From: Lethocerus indicus
Lineage: Eukaryota; Arthropoda; Insecta; Hemiptera; Belostomatidae
Direction: 5' to 3'
DNA length: 64,000 bases
Assembly (NCBI GenBank): GCA_019843655.1
Contig: JACDQD010000001.1
Coordinates: 43,344,230-43,408,229, forward strand
Both the position numbers and the translations under genes were made by a program. Below are positions 1 through 12,600 of the stretch, one piece after another (position 1 is the stretch's first letter; each line of letters begins with the position of its first letter). The notes beneath the pieces are model-generated. The model made no database searches. It was not told where the DNA came from and saw nothing but the letters and a program-made list of their open reading frames with translations.

Positions 1-55
1 TTAAGATAGTAATAACCTCAGAATTCAAAATTTTCAAAAACAAATGATTACTCAC

Positions 56-1009
56 CTTTTCTGCATTATTTTCATAATCTAATACTTTCTTGATAATGTT
101 ATTAAATATTTTAAATGTTAGACATTGTGCTGGTAAAAGTGACAGCAAACCAACTAATGTTGAATAATGTCCTCTTCTCAAACTCTCTTTATTAGATGCC
201 AGTCCTTTAACTAGGTGTTCAATAACAGAATGCACATCATCCCAATCCTTCTTTTGCTAAATAAATAAAAATACAAATATATTAACTTTAGAATATTTAA
301 ATATTTGAATGTCCTACAAATATTGTATTAAAAAACACTAATGACAATTTTGATATACTTATTTAGTTTTGCAGGAGTGGAATAACATCACTCTAGCAAA
401 ACTCTGTTTCCAGCCACTTATTTAGTCTTATGATTTGATTTTTATGCCACAGTTATTAAAGTTATGAGGAACTTATGCAGGTTGGATGATGAAGCATCCT
501 GTCAATACCATCACTATCACATAGTTGTATATGTAAAAAGTTCTATGGAATACACGACTTGAGTCAGAAGATCACGAGTGGTTATAAAAACTAAGAACAA
601 AATGCTTGAAGAATATTTACCACAGTAAAACTACAGTGACAGTACTGACAAGGTGCCTAAGTGACTCAACAACCTACTGATAGAAAGCTACTGAAGATGG
701 AGAGCAGCTGAAAAACTAAATATCTAATACATGTTTATTTGGTAGTTGCTTTCAGTCACATTCAAAATCATCCTCAAATAACAGGTAAAAACACAGTTAC
801 AGACGCTACGAAATTAAATAAAGCAATGACAGCCACTGTGTATATATATAACTTAAAAAGAAATATAAATTCTTGAAAACGAACTATTCACTTACATCCG
901 ATATAGATCCGTATACATTTGTCAGAAAATTTAAACTCGCTTTAATTCTCAATTTGGCACTGTCTTTCACTAAATTTTTAAAACATTTACGATTCACAGG
1001 GGACAGCAT
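56..1009 (-). CDS. MYBBP1A: MYBBP1A / DNA polymerase V-like protein, N-terminal part (partial)
   Basis: This is the 5' end of a minus-strand gene that leaves the window on the left. Exon 1 is 1009-896 (38 codons, ATG at 1009, start MLSPVNRKCFKNL) and ends at a GTAAGT donor. Exon 2 is 256-56 (67 codons), with a TTAG acceptor and a GTGAGT donor, and the frame is kept across the junction. Exon 2 encodes a helical repeat segment (VIEHLVKGLASNKESLRRG) that matches the early part of the MYBBP1A/Pol5 family, where a conserved stretch reads roughly LI.GL...RE.AR..Y. Family members are large nucleolar HEAT/ARM-repeat proteins acting in rRNA transcription, ribosome biogenesis and transcriptional co-regulation. 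Only about 105 residues are visible out of a usual length above 1000. The gene is head to head with nicalin. The identification rests on family memory of a short stretch, so it is probable rather than certain. Confidence 0.7.
640..725 (+). mobile_element. Decayed solo arm of the hammerhead fold-back element (copy J)
   Basis: Inside MYBBP1A intron 1. It keeps CTACTGAAGATGG, then a degraded stem and GAAAA, matching the right arm of the full elements at 3759, 19631 and 51626. The ribozyme core is damaged (ACCGGT lost). Confidence 0.55.
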
Positions 1010-2378
1010 GGTCGTAAGGTTATGTGTGAAGATTGTCAAGCCCGCCACTATTCACCAACTGTACCAGTTCATGCTACGGTGTAAATAAAAAACTTAATTT
1101 AGCTTTAAGTGATATTAAAGTTTAAAAACATCGGCATGAGCAACAGCTTGTCCCTAAAATAGAATAATAAAATAAAAGCGAAATAATATTAGAAATAAAT
1201 AACGATTCACGGTTTCTAAATACGGATCTATAAATAAATAACGGTTCAGGTATAAATGAATAAATAGAAGACATTACAAGTACAAATTAAGCTTAAATGT
1301 TAATGAAGTTACTGACAATAAAATGCTGGAGCATTTTACGAATGTTACGAAATATTAGGATTTTAGGAATGTTACTAAATGATCGCCCCCTCCATTAGCA
1401 ATTTAAATACTATTCGTCTCTAGTTAGTCTGGTTTTCCCTAGCCATATTTTGGACTATGGGTTTAAATAGTACGAACCGAGATAACAGATCCCAATGGGT
1501 TTGTTATTTTTTTTTTATTAGTACGTTTCTAATTAAGCGCAAGTAGACTCTTGTTGAGATCTGTTATGCGCACTGGTTGTTATTGCTAACATGGGGCTTT
1601 ATGGTCCAGGGATTCGAACTACAGATTTTTGGAGCCCAAGACGCATTATTCGAATTTAATAAACAAAAAGAAGAGAGAAGAAAGAAATAACCTCTATTTC
1701 CTTTAGACTTTACATCGTGTTTTTACATTTAAAATTAATTAAATGTAGATTCATATGTACTTGCTTTTAGGCCTTTTTTATGTATTTTACATGAAAGTTT
1801 TTTGCTTTTGTCCCTAATTTATGTGTGTAGGCTGCCCATTTTTAAAAGAAATCTAACTTTATTAATACCACTTCAATTAGCACAAAAAGTAATTCCTTTT
1901 TATATAGAAGTAGTACTGAGATTAAATGCACCATCTTGGGAAGTATTTTTTCTATTCCTAGAAATGATCATCATCAAACTATAACCATTCGCAAATTTTC
2001 TACGGAGTTTAGAGAAAGCTCTGGTGAATTATATATAAGACAAGTTGAGCCCTGGAACCAAAATATAATTATTTTACTATTTCATATAAGAAATTAGCGA
2101 CATATCTGACTTTTTACATTTTAATTATACACATAAAATGAAGGGGATTTCAAATTCGATATATTATGATAAAATCCGAATTAAACGGGAAAATATTGCA
2201 TAAAGTAAATTACACATTAAAACTAAATTTAATTGCACATTTAAATATTTAGAAAAAGACAAATTTACTAATTCATTTATAAAGGAAAATCTTTAATTGT
2301 CTAGTCAAAGAACGTATCTTTCGATCAAACAGGCAGTGTTCCCTCAGTAGGTGTTCACGAATTAGGTTATCGTGTAAA
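1010..2378. other. Intergenic spacer between head-to-head MYBBP1A and nicalin
   Basis: This 1.37 kb AT-rich spacer separates the two divergent start codons and must hold both promoters. No clear TATA box or initiator could be assigned. It contains a tRNA-like B-box stretch at about 1595-1625 on the minus strand and imperfect AAATAAATAACG-type repeats at about 1190-1260. Confidence 0.5.
1585..1640 (-). mobile_element. Possible tRNA-derived SINE fragment (B-box)
   Basis: The minus strand reads GTAGTTCGAATCCCTGG, close to the Pol III B-box consensus GGTTCGANNCC. No complete tRNA cloverleaf can be drawn, so a SINE relic is more likely than a tRNA gene. Confidence 0.3.
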
Positions 2379-5300
2379 ATGTTTTCGATAGGCGACGAAT
2401 TGGAGTTGTTGAAATCCGTGTTACCATTTTCCCTTTTATTCTTTCTGCCTTTATTTATTATAATATCCCCAGCGAACGCTTCACACGAATGCCAAATACA
2501 TCGAATGCATCAATATGATTTACACAGTGTACCCCAAGGTGAGCACGATTGTTTTTATTTTTCATTTCTGTTAAATTAAAAAATGTTACTTAAAATATCG
2601 TGTACGTTTTGTACAATGTTAATTACGTAAATATGAGCGATAATGGTACAATTGAAGTGAAATAGGTCTTGTGGGTATTATCATAGGTATGGCTTCCTAA
2701 TAACTGCTTACTGGCTTATTTAATGAGTGAACCGTTACATTATATATGCAAAAATAATGGTAGTCAAATGCCATTTGGACTATTGACAGTTTTTTGGAAA
2801 ATGTATGACTGACCTATTTTTAATTAGGCATCATTGTCTCTAGGTTGCAGGTCAACACATATTAACTTGGAAGCTCGTTCACTGTCCAACTGGAGCACCC
2901 AACGACACTGTGTCATTGCTAGGCTCCAAGATATGACTGTACAGGCTTTAACTGACATTAAGCAGTACGCAGGAGGATTATTAGTAGTTCTACCACAGTA
3001 TATGACATATTTATCACATGAACACAAGCAAGTAAGTTGTTGGTGCTGAAAAATTATTCTCTAATTACATATTTTTTTTAACCCAAAGCAAGTCATACTT
3101 AAAAAAAACATTTGAAAAAAATGTGAAAAAACATTTAAAGTTTTAAAGTGCAATCTGGTCATTCAATTCAAATATGCTAATAATATAAAATATTTTTGCA
3201 TTCAAGAGGTATATAACAATCAATAACAATCTTCATCATGAAATTTGAAATGAACAAAATTAATATTAAGAAGTATGGACCCTCATTGGTTTTAATTCAG
3301 TATTTATCTTCTGAAAACCTGCTTCATTATGCAGAAATATTTCCACAGATCTCAATGTGGTATGATACCTGGAATAATGGGATTAGATTAAGAGGAAAAT
3401 GTGCATATAGATACAGAATCAATTTATAAATAGGGTTCTTGGCTGTTTAGCTCAATTGGTCACAGGGCAAATAGTCTGGAGGACAATGATAGACATCTTC
3501 ACAGTGACATTTTTTATCATACAGCAAATTTGTATTTATTTGGTATTTATTAATAAGGTATTTATTTGGGAAGCCACAAAGATTTGAAATGTTATAATCA
3601 CTCTAATGATTTCTTGTCTTTATTTGTCTATCTGGTACTACCCTACATCAGTTTTTGCTGTTTGCCATTGTCAATACTGTTCTGCCAATAATATAGTAAG
3701 GTATTTATGCATGTTAGCTGCTAATGAAACTGCCATAATTTGAAATCAATATTTATTGGAATACCTATTTTGTGGTTTGCGAGGGGTTGGAATACCATAG
3801 ATTTCACATTCTTCTGTCTCCTCTCACTGGTTTGGGCTTTTGCTAGACTGGTTTTGGTTACTTGCCATCTTCAGTAGCAGTGTGAGTCACTTTGGCACAT
3901 GGGATGCCTGTTTGCATTGTAACTTATTTCACTAGTGACAGTGCAAACAGGGTACACCACAAGTATTCCCTGTGCCAAAGTGACCCACACTGCTACTGAA
4001 GATGGCGAGCAGCCAAAACCAGTCTAACAAAAGATCAAACCAACGAGAGGAGACAGAAGAACACAACATCTACAATATTTATTGATTTTCCACAATTTGA
4101 AGCACTTTGTACTTTATGAATGTACTTTTGTCAAATACAGTCATAAGTTTGTTAAGAATAAAGAATCTTTTTTAATACTTAATTTATTATGTGCATTTAT
4201 GAGTATCATTTTATTTATTGCAGCTATACATATTGAATCTAGATAGTGGTCCCTCTATATCACAACTTCGCATATCGGTCAGTGGCCACAATTGTGCAGA
4301 AAGTAAATTACGGAAAAAATCTACATTTTATAAACCAGTGCCTTTATTTCTTCACTTATTTGATATCTATATATGTATCAAACAGATAGCACTGATATTG
4401 CTTCATGAATTTTATATGAATATATAGTCATATATGTTAAAATTGTATTGCAGGTTTTGACTGATCTAGAAACACACCTTTTAAAAGGTGAAATTAACAT
4501 ACCTGTTTACTTTTCTCAATGGTCACCTGAGTTTGAAAATATTCTGCATGATGTTGAAAATAACAAGTACACTGATGAGAAAGCATCTACAGCATGGGAA
4601 GGTATACCTATTTAATTTTTAATTTATTTAATTTTCTACTTTAAATATTTTTAATACTATTTTTTATCAGTGACATAATGAACAGTGTATGTACTATAAA
4701 GCATGTAACAGGAAATGTGTTACAGCTATATTAAACTCTGTCTCTGCTAATGGATATCAGGTTGTCGTTAATGCTAACAAGGCATCACCAAAATTAGATT
4801 CACATATTACATCTATACAGGTAATAGAAGCAATTAAGTGTTTAAAATGTTATGATTGTATTACTTTAGGAACTGAAAAACTATGATAGTACTTTGAGAT
4901 TTAGTTAAATTTGGTGGGGGAAGGGGCATATTTTTACTTGCTTTCCCCTTTAAATAATATTAATGATCCATTTCACCAATATGAACCACAATCAACTGTC
5001 TATTGATTATTATATTTGTTTATTAAATATATAATACTTTGTTCAAGGGGAAGTTAGCTGGTTATGGTGTAGAAGATAAACTTCCAACAATTGCTATTGT
5101 GGCATATTATGATAGTTATGGTGTAGCTCCTGTAAGTGTGATTTTAACTTAAATTCTTCTATTATGAACACTCCTGTACAATTTGAAGCATTATTTTTAT
5201 ATGACAATAATGAAAGATATACTTTATGAAGGATTCAATGTTTGTTTTAAAGTGTTATACCTATCAGCTGAAATGTTATACTGCTATTAATTGTTTCTTG

Positions 5301-8300
5301 TACTCAGGAGCTTTCTTTTGGTGGAGACAGTAATAGCTCAGGCATCATAATGCTGTTAGAATTAGTAAGAATATTTTCGTATCTTTATGCCAGTTCACGT
5401 GCTCATGCAGGAGTAAATATCCTTTTTCTGTTGTCTGGTGGGGGAAAACTCAATTATCAAGGGAGCAAGAAATGGTTAGAAGATCAATTTGATGGCCTTG
5501 AGGGGTCCCTAATACAGGTATCAAAATAAATTTCTAATATTATAGAAACTATTAAAATTATATTTTAATTAATCTTTTCATAAATGTGTATATAGTTGAT
5601 GGAACTGAAATGTCTTTGTTTCCTATAAATAATAACAACTATTTCTATTTCTATGACAATAGTATTTTAACATAAAAGTAATAACATTTATTTTAATAAA
5701 TAACTAATAATACAAGAGATTTTTGTTGAGTACTGCTGTATACATGTATACACAGTACATATATGATTTAAAAAAAGGTATTAAATTTTGTAATTCAAAG
5801 AAAATTTCAATTAATTATGAGAGCAGCTCACGTAACTCCAGAAGACTCATTATAATTCAATTTAATAAAATATACATTTTAATGAAATGTACCATTGTAG
5901 ATGTATTATATTTTTATCAATGCAAATTTTGAATAGTTCTTTATCTAATTTTAGGATGCCATGTATGTATTATGTTTGGATGCAATTGGAACAAGCAACA
6001 GCCTTCATCTTCATGTTTCAAAACCACCTCGTGAAGGAACTCCTGCAGCTATGTTCTTACAGGTAATAATTTTAGAAACTAATCACTGACGATTAAATGT
6101 TTTATTCCAGCATCCTCATTTTAACTCTTATTAATAGTTTTCTAAACATTCTTTATTTGACATTCTTTCGATATCATTTTATGGAAAATCATATAAAAAA
6201 ATAGACTATCCTTATTTTTGTAACAACTGTGAACAAATTCTTAAATTTGTGTGTCCTTTCCATAAAAATGGATATTATTTTATGCATAACATTTACCATG
6301 GCTAATGAAATATTTATTTCATTTCAGGAATTAAAATCTGTTAGTGAAGATGTTAAAGTTGAAATAATACACAAGAAAATTAATTTAGCTGAAGATTATC
6401 TAGCTTGGGAACATGAAAGATATAGCATTCGCAGATTGCCTGCATTTACTCTATCATCATTGAAGGTATAATAGGTTACTTAGCTATAATAGGTATAAAA
6501 ATAGGTTACTCTATACATTCATAATATTGTATAAGTTTTTGTTTATCAAAATTATTTGTTTATAATTATATAGGACATTATAGTTCCTTGTGTTTTATTA
6601 AATTCATTATTTACATTTCTTATAATTGTATTTCTTTATAAGAAATGATATGGAAAGGATAAGAAAGGATATGGAAATTCTTAACTTACTCCTTCTAATT
6701 CAATTTTTTCAGAGTTACAAAGATCCAGTTCGAGAATCCATTTTTGACATTGGTGAATCGGTTGATGTGAAAAAATTGGCCAAAAATATAGAAGTTCTTG
6801 CAATAACTCTTGCTCGTCAAATTTATAATATTACAGGATCTTCTCATCCACTTTCATCTCATATTGTAAAGTTTATATACATTTCATGGAACACCTTTTT
6901 CACACATTTCATTATAATTACTTAATAATGTTTAATAAATATTTATTCAGGGTGTGGAACCTGATTTGATTAAAGTGTGGTTGGATTTCTTGACATCTCA
7001 GCCTCGTTCAGCCACAGTGCTATCAGAGAAGAATAATCCATTAATAAAGGTTCTCCATGATGCAATGTACAGGTACTTAAATTAATTGCTTCATATGCAA
7101 TCTATTTAATGTTTTTGAGAGTTACTTTCAGGATACACAAAATTTATAATATTGGAGTTTAGGTTATAAGATATTTAAATTAATGAACTAGAACATCAGG
7201 ATTTTGTTCAGAATGATAAGGAGTATTCAATACCCTTATTTTATCAGTGTAAAATGGCCAGTACTCATTGTGTATTGTTATTATATTTTTTGTTTATTTG
7301 TATGTTTGTTAAGTGTTACCAAAAAATAAACAAAAACTTCCTTCTCTATGATAATTGTCCGAGGGATCTGGTCTTCTTTTTAATTCAAAGTTGCAAATAA
7401 TGGAAAACTGTGTCCCTTGATGGGAATTAGAATGAAAGACTCCAGTTTGAGTTTAGAATACCTGTTTTGTGGTCTGCGAAGGGTTGGAATACCGTAGATT
7501 TTTTGTGTTTCTGTCTCCTCTCGCTGGTTTGATCTTTTTCTAGACCAATCCAAACATCCAAAGTGCCAATGTAACTAACACCACTACTGAAGATGGCGAG
7601 CAGCCGAAACCGGTCTAGCAAAAGACCAAGCCAGTGAGAGGAGACAGAAACATACAAAATTTACGGTGCTCCAGTTTGATTTCCAGTAGCAGGCACACTT
7701 TTCCAGTACTTACAAATTTTAATCTATAGTTACAGTTGTTATTTTTAAATTTCTGGCAATTGTAGTGTTTGAAGACAACATTTGTAAATATTAAGTATAT
7801 CAAAATGATGAGTTTGTGGGTTTTATTTTCAGATACCTTAAAGATACTAAATTAATATATCACACAGCTGACAAAAGGGATCCAGAATTTGTCTTCTATG
7901 ACACAACTAAAGCTACTGTTAATATTTATAAGTAAGTCCAATACTGTAGCCATATGTGTTAAAATGAATAAATGCGTATAGATACAGATTGTATTTGAAA
8001 TGATACCATAAATTTCTTTATTTTTCAGTGTGAAGCCTGCTGTATTTGATCTTTTCCTTATGGTTATTATATCAATGTACTTATCAGTTATATATTTCAT
8101 TGTCCAAGTAAGTATACTTTAAAATAACACTAAATTTATGGATTTCTGAAATTTAGGCATTTTATAATTAATTTTTAATTATAAATATAAAAGCCTATAA
8201 TACTTTTAAGCAAAAAGATTTATCTGCCATTTACATATTATTATTATTTAATATATTGACCTGTATATAATGTGATTTTTACTATTTATTTATCGATTTC

Positions 8301-8379
8301 TAATCATTATTTCCAGATGTTTCCTGGTGTATTTTTGTCAATGACCTCCAGTAGTGTAAAGAAAACCAAAGTACAGTGA
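2379..8379 (+). CDS. NCLN: Nicalin, complete (13 exons, 548 aa)
   Basis: CDS exons are 2379-2538, 2844-3031, 4454-4601, 4726-4820, 5048-5131, 5308-5517, 5955-6062, 6328-6465, 6713-6865, 6951-7072, 7833-7931, 8029-8107 and 8317-8379. All junctions are GT-AG and the frame closes at 548 aa (vertebrate nicalin about 563). There is an N-terminal hydrophobic segment at residues 13-33, an M28-peptidase-like lumenal domain and a C-terminal membrane segment near residues 505-530. Diagnostic stretches include [36 protein letters not shown] and [12 protein letters not shown]. Nicalin sits in the ER membrane with NOMO and TMEM147 (BOS complex of the multipass translocon). It is a nicastrin relative and is not expected to be an active peptidase. 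In the [10 protein letters not shown] motif a Tyr (about residue 217) replaces the His found in the human protein. Introns 2 and 10 carry hammerhead fold-back elements. The first ATG is used because it directly precedes the signal-anchor. Confidence 0.95.
3446..3475 (+). other. tRNA-like A-box stretch in nicalin intron 2
   Basis: TTTAGCTCAATTGGTCA resembles a tRNA D-arm/A-box. No B-box lies at the right distance, so this is at most a SINE remnant. Confidence 0.2.
3842..3878 (-). ncRNA. Hammerhead-like ribozyme motif, left arm of copy A
   Basis: On the minus strand the order is GCTA, CTGAAGA, T, GGC, loop, ACC, AAAA, CCAGTC, TAGC. Helix I (GCTA/TAGC) and the CUGANGA box are kept. The GAAA box has become AAAA, so cleavage is probably impaired. 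Confidence 0.5.
3992..4028 (+). ncRNA. Hammerhead-like ribozyme motif, right arm of copy A
   Basis: GCTA, CTGAAGA, T, GGC-GAGCA-GCC, AAAA, CCAGTC, TAAC. CUGANGA and helix II are intact; G12 of the GAAA box has changed to A. It is in sense orientation within nicalin intron 2. Confidence 0.5.
7451..7668. mobile_element. Hammerhead fold-back element, copy B (internally deleted)
   Basis: It begins GTTTAGAATACCTG and ends at AATTTACGGTG. It is flanked by the 11-bp direct repeat CTCCAGTTTGA (7440-7450 and 7669-7679). The left arm is cut short inside its ribozyme, while the right arm is complete. It lies in nicalin intron 10. Confidence 0.8.
7583..7619 (+). ncRNA. Type I hammerhead ribozyme motif, copy B
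   Basis: ACTA, CTGAAGA, T, GGC-GAGCA-GCC, GAAA, CCGGTC, TAGC. All core boxes are present. Helix I has three pairs of four (the first G is A). Predicted cleavage falls after the C that follows ACCGGT. It is sense to the nicalin transcript. Confidence 0.65.
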
Positions 8380-8413
8380 CTTATTTATTATGAGTGAATA
8401 ATTTATGTATTTG

Positions 8414-8419
8414 AATAAA
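8414..8419 (+). terminator. Poly(A) signal of nicalin
   Basis: AATAAA 35 bases after the nicalin stop codon; it is the first canonical signal downstream. Confidence 0.6.
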
Positions 8420-10332
8420 TGTTTATTTAAAATCAAATTTTAATTTGATGTCTTGAATCTTGGTAATTACTGTACTATACAGATATAAGAATTCAATGAA
8501 AAAAGTCAACATGTTAGTACAATTTGTGTTATTTATAATTTACTTCAGGGATCAGCGAACCAAAGATGAATTATTATAATATACCCATTATAAATTTAAA
8601 TAAATGTTTCTGATTATTCAATATTGCTTTGTAATTTTGAATTTGATATTTTTAAACTTCTTTCTGATTGTACAGTAAAATCAGAATTCTCGGGTTTAAA
8701 TTTCTATTTTTTTAAATTGTGCTCCAGTAATCCTCATCTGTAAAATCTGTTAGTTCTACCCAAGCCTATCCAATTTTAGGCACCATTATATTCTCTCCAA
8801 TGTGTGTCTCATCTGATGTAGTAAGACATTCCAGAGACCAGCGGCGTAACTCGTCAGACATACGCTTATTAACGACGCATGCTTTCATCACTCGATTTCC
8901 TGTCTCAGCTCGCCAATCCGATTTTAAGATTTAGTTTATCGCCTGCGTCAATAGTGTATTCGACTCTCGCATTCTTTCACTGTTTCTTTCTTAGTTGAGT
9001 TTGAGTTAAGTCGTATTTTATTTCTAATGTTTGATGCGACGTAATTTTTTGTTTACTCTATGAAGTCTATCCGTTAGTTTTTTCGCGCGTTGTTTTTTTT
9101 AGCGACTCAATTCCCGAAAACACCCATTCGGTTTCGCTTTGTTGGCTGAAATTGTGTTAGTTTTAATTTTGATTCTGAAATTAATTTAAGGCAATTGGTG
9201 CGCGCAGGGTTTCGCTAGTCACGGCAACAACATACCGCTCAAAAGTGTTACTGGAACAGTAATTAACCACTAAGCTTCACTATATTACTGTTGGCGAAAA
9301 GCCGAAAATATCACGAGCAATGATGATATTACAACCATCGCCCACCCCCATGCAAATGCCTGAAATAGAAGGTGGGATCCACCCTTTAGTTTCGGGTCGG
9401 TTAATGCTACCGGGGCACGACAATATTCGCAAGCACGGAATTGTTCTATTCCAGGGTTTAAAATAGGAACAACGACATAGACCAGATTGTATTCGAAATA
9501 AATTTCGAGTTTTCAAAAATGATAATACGGCTGAAACTCGTTAGCTTTACCGCATCCAGTATGAACGTGGCAGTATGAACTTTATAGACGTAAGGTCTGG
9601 GGTAAATGGCTCGGTTCCCCCTTTGACCGGTGTCAAGGCCGGCTTCCGTGATTGCAGAAATTGGATTCTTTTTGAACATTAAGTAGCAATTTCAGTCCGG
9701 GACCGCATGGGGAAAGTAAATTAGGAGGCTTTAATGGAGAGCCGTCAGTTAGGAGTCACGCCATCCCTTCTGATCCTCCACCCTTGATCCCCCTCCCACT
9801 AACAGTATAGTGTTAAGAATTGCATCTGAGACACGTATGTAAAATAATATTGTTGGTAGAACTCATAATTTTCTTAATTGCCTTAAAAGTGAGCGGGCAA
9901 CTGAATAGAGAGGTACTTTATCGGGCGCATAATACCCTTTCCTTATCACTCGCGTGTCTTTAGTTTTCGCTGTTTGACACGTGATTGTTCATTTTCTCGC
10001 GTGTTTATGAACGGTCCAATACCAAAGTACTGTTCGAGAATTACACGCCTTGCCGACTTATACTTTCCGAGAAAATTTCCTATTACATTGAGCCGCGACA
10101 TTCGCAGAAAAGAGAAATTAAAATTTAACAACGACCTTCTTCTTTCTGTTTTGTGAAAGACACACAGCGCCAGCTTTTGGTTGGTCTCGGTTTTGGGTCG
10201 CAGTTGGTGGCATTCCATCAATAGTATAATGAGGTTTTTCCCGGTTGTCCGATGAATGTTACTGTGGTGAAGAAATGGGTGTCACACAAAGACTACGTAA
10301 CACGAAAGGTGGCAAGATGGTAAAAAATATCA

Positions 10333-10445
<113 letters not shown>

Positions 10446-10533
10446 AGCACTAACCGAAGTTCTTCCCACATTATTACGCCACCTACCGGAAGTTAGCGAT
10501 AATGCAAGTTCAGGTCGCGGAAACCTTCCCTCA
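10446..10533 (+). repeat. Dispersed repeat, copy 1 (second copy 46553-46638, inverted)
   Basis: Shared blocks between the copies include GTTCTTCCCACA, CAAGTTCAGG and CGCGGAAACCTTC in the same order and spacing. The second copy is on the opposite strand in ODF3-like intron 2. Confidence 0.65.
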
Positions 10534-11539
10534 TTTATATTACAATATCAGTTGTGAATATCCCCCTTACAAATAAGGGATTGTATCCCTCTCAGGTACG
10601 GATGAATTTTTTTTAAACGCCAAATTGTTTATCTGCCTCGTATTGTTTCCGAATTCTCCCGTGTTCTAAGAAATGTCGAGCCTTTCCAAACAAAAAATTA
10701 AAATTAAAAACGCCCTCGGATCGTAACCAAAGCGAGAATTGGCGTGTCGAAAACGCCGGGCACAACGCTGCCGAATTTCTTCCCGAATAATCAAGGGGGA
10801 TGGGGAGCCATATGAAATAAAACGACCGGCCACGCCAAAGTACAATTTCCTGAGCGTTCGGGGCCTCTCCCGTCCACTCGAACTTGGTTGTCTTAGATTT
10901 CTCGCAGAGAGTTTTAGGCAAATCCCAACTTTTTTTTATTTTATACAAGGGAAAATTTTAAAAGCACGTGTTTCGTGACCCGGTCACGATTCTGTGGTGT
11001 GAATCCCACACGAGATTCTCCGATTTGGCCGTCGTTCTCCGCCTAAAACCTCCGTTTAGCCTCTGCGTCGCTACCGCAGAAATATCCGTGGGTTTTGTTT
11101 CGCTGTAGCATATGCGATATGATAAACAACTACCGTATATGTTTTTATATGTAATAAGTTATTTATATCACCCGATCGACTAGATCCTCGGCGGATTTCG
11201 CTCTCGCGAGTTCGCTAACTAAACTTTGGATTAGTTTCAATCTGTCGGTGGGCTCCATGATTGTCAGCATGTTGTCCGCCGTTATTGGCCACCCGAGTAG
11301 GACGGTTGGACTCATTCGTCGCCACTCCCATCTCATTTGTTATCCTCCTCTTTCCCTATCCAGCGCGTGAAGCCCCCTCAGTGTGTCCGGTAGTGGTCCG
11401 TGCTTCAGGCAAATCCCTAGTGGAATAACGATTTAGGAAACTACTCTGAGAGTAGTTCGAAATGGAATACAGAATTTGAGGCACTATAAGTGTCCTTTTA
11501 ACCCTCCTTAGTCTACTCTATCTTTTTAAATGTATTAAG

Positions 11540-11595
11540 GACTTTGCCGACGAAATGCTACTGCTGACATTCGAGCCGAAACCGGCTTAGCGTCA
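11540..11595 (+). mobile_element. Decayed hammerhead element arm (copy K)
   Basis: Contains CCGACGAAATGCTACTG, then CCGAAACCGGCTTAGC. It shares the CCGACGAAATGCTACTG block with copy L at 25725, marking a subfamily distinct from the fold-back copies. The CUGANGA box is disrupted. Confidence 0.5.
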
Positions 11596-11838
11596 AATAG
11601 ATGAGCAGAGTATGGAAATAAAAGTTATATGATAATTGTCATTACATATAACGCGTAAATCAAAATAATTTCTACGAATATCGTATCCAAGAAAATCCTA
11701 CTTTCTTATTTTTTTAAATACTGGTTTTATTTGGTTTGTACATACAAGTATGATAAGGCCACCGGGCATAAACCCACAAGCGCCTGATATAAAATCTGCT
11801 TAAAACAGATGTTCTTTACAGCTTATTATAAGTCTAAT

Positions 11839-11990
11839 ACTTTGGCACTATGGACGCTTTTCATTTGCTACTTGGATGCATCCAATGTGCCAGAGTGACT
11901 AACACCGCTACTGAAGATGGCGAGCAGCCGAAACCGGTTTATCAAAAGAGCAAGCAAGTGAGAGGAAACAGAAGAGCACGAAATGTACGA
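11839..11990 (+). mobile_element. Hammerhead element, copy C (left arm truncated)
   Basis: Starts with the inner left-arm block ACTTTGGCACTATGG, then a full right arm through GAGAGGAAACAGAAG and GAAATGTACG. No flanking duplication was seen. Confidence 0.65.
11907..11943 (+). ncRNA. Type I hammerhead ribozyme motif, copy C
   Basis: GCTA, CTGAAGA, T, GGC-GAGCA-GCC, GAAA, CCGGTT, TATC. The core is intact with U at the cleavage position, which is allowed. Helix I is weakened (GCTA opposite TATC). Confidence 0.55.
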
Positions 11991-12514
11991 TCTTCTTTTT
12001 GTACTGCTTTGCGGAATTTTGAGAAAGTTGCATTGAAAAATGCTTGAAAAAACAGCGGGCTACTCTGAAATCTAAAAATTTAAACTAGATCCGGAATTAT
12101 ACCATTTTCAAGCAATAATTAATAAAAACAGCCCGCATTTTAAACACGCAAGATTCACGTTTCTAAAAACTACCGTGCGTTTGTGATGCTTAAAGTTAAT
12201 GATTTTTAATTATACTGACATATTAGCCTTTAATTAATACCTTTAATTATTATTATCACAAACGGTTTGAAATATAATTCCCCCTCAATTACCTCTATTC
12301 CAGGAAGCTGCTCTCATTATGTTTGGATGTTTCGCCACTTGTATTGAGAGTCACGGCCTTATAACTGAGCTTCAGATGGGCAACGGTTGAATAAAATGAA
12401 TTCTGACGGTCGTACATTATGAGGGTAGGTTCCGGGGAAAGAAGTTCCCGGAAGGTGATATGGCTGAGATAGACGAAGGACTCGGTTGGTCAGTGAACAA
12501 ACACTGTCGGCACA

Positions 12515-12600
12515 GTGATTGTCCAGTTACTGAAGATGGCGAAAATCCGAAAACAAAATCAAATAGGCGTGTGAAGACAGAAAAGCAAGTTCGATGATAT
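12515..12600 (+). mobile_element. Decayed hammerhead element arm (copy D)
   Basis: Keeps TTACTGAAGATGGCGA, CCGAAAA and GTGAAGACAGAA in right-arm order. The second ribozyme half is lost. Confidence 0.45.

Larger units (their letters stand above)
3759..4072. mobile_element. Hammerhead fold-back element, copy A (complete)
   Basis: The two arms are inverted repeats of about 130 bp around a short centre. The left arm begins GAATACCTATTTTGTGG and contains TGTCTCCTCTC; the right arm mirrors it (GAGAGGAGACA). It is flanked by the 12-bp direct repeat CAATATTTATTG at 3747-3758 and 4073-4084. Each arm holds one hammerhead motif. It lies in nicalin intron 2. No coding sequence is present, so the element is non-autonomous. 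Confidence 0.8.

Noticed and set aside
4218..4427. Extra nicalin exon at the 69-codon frame
   Set aside because: Exons 2 and 3 of nicalin join without a gap against the human protein, so this is intronic.
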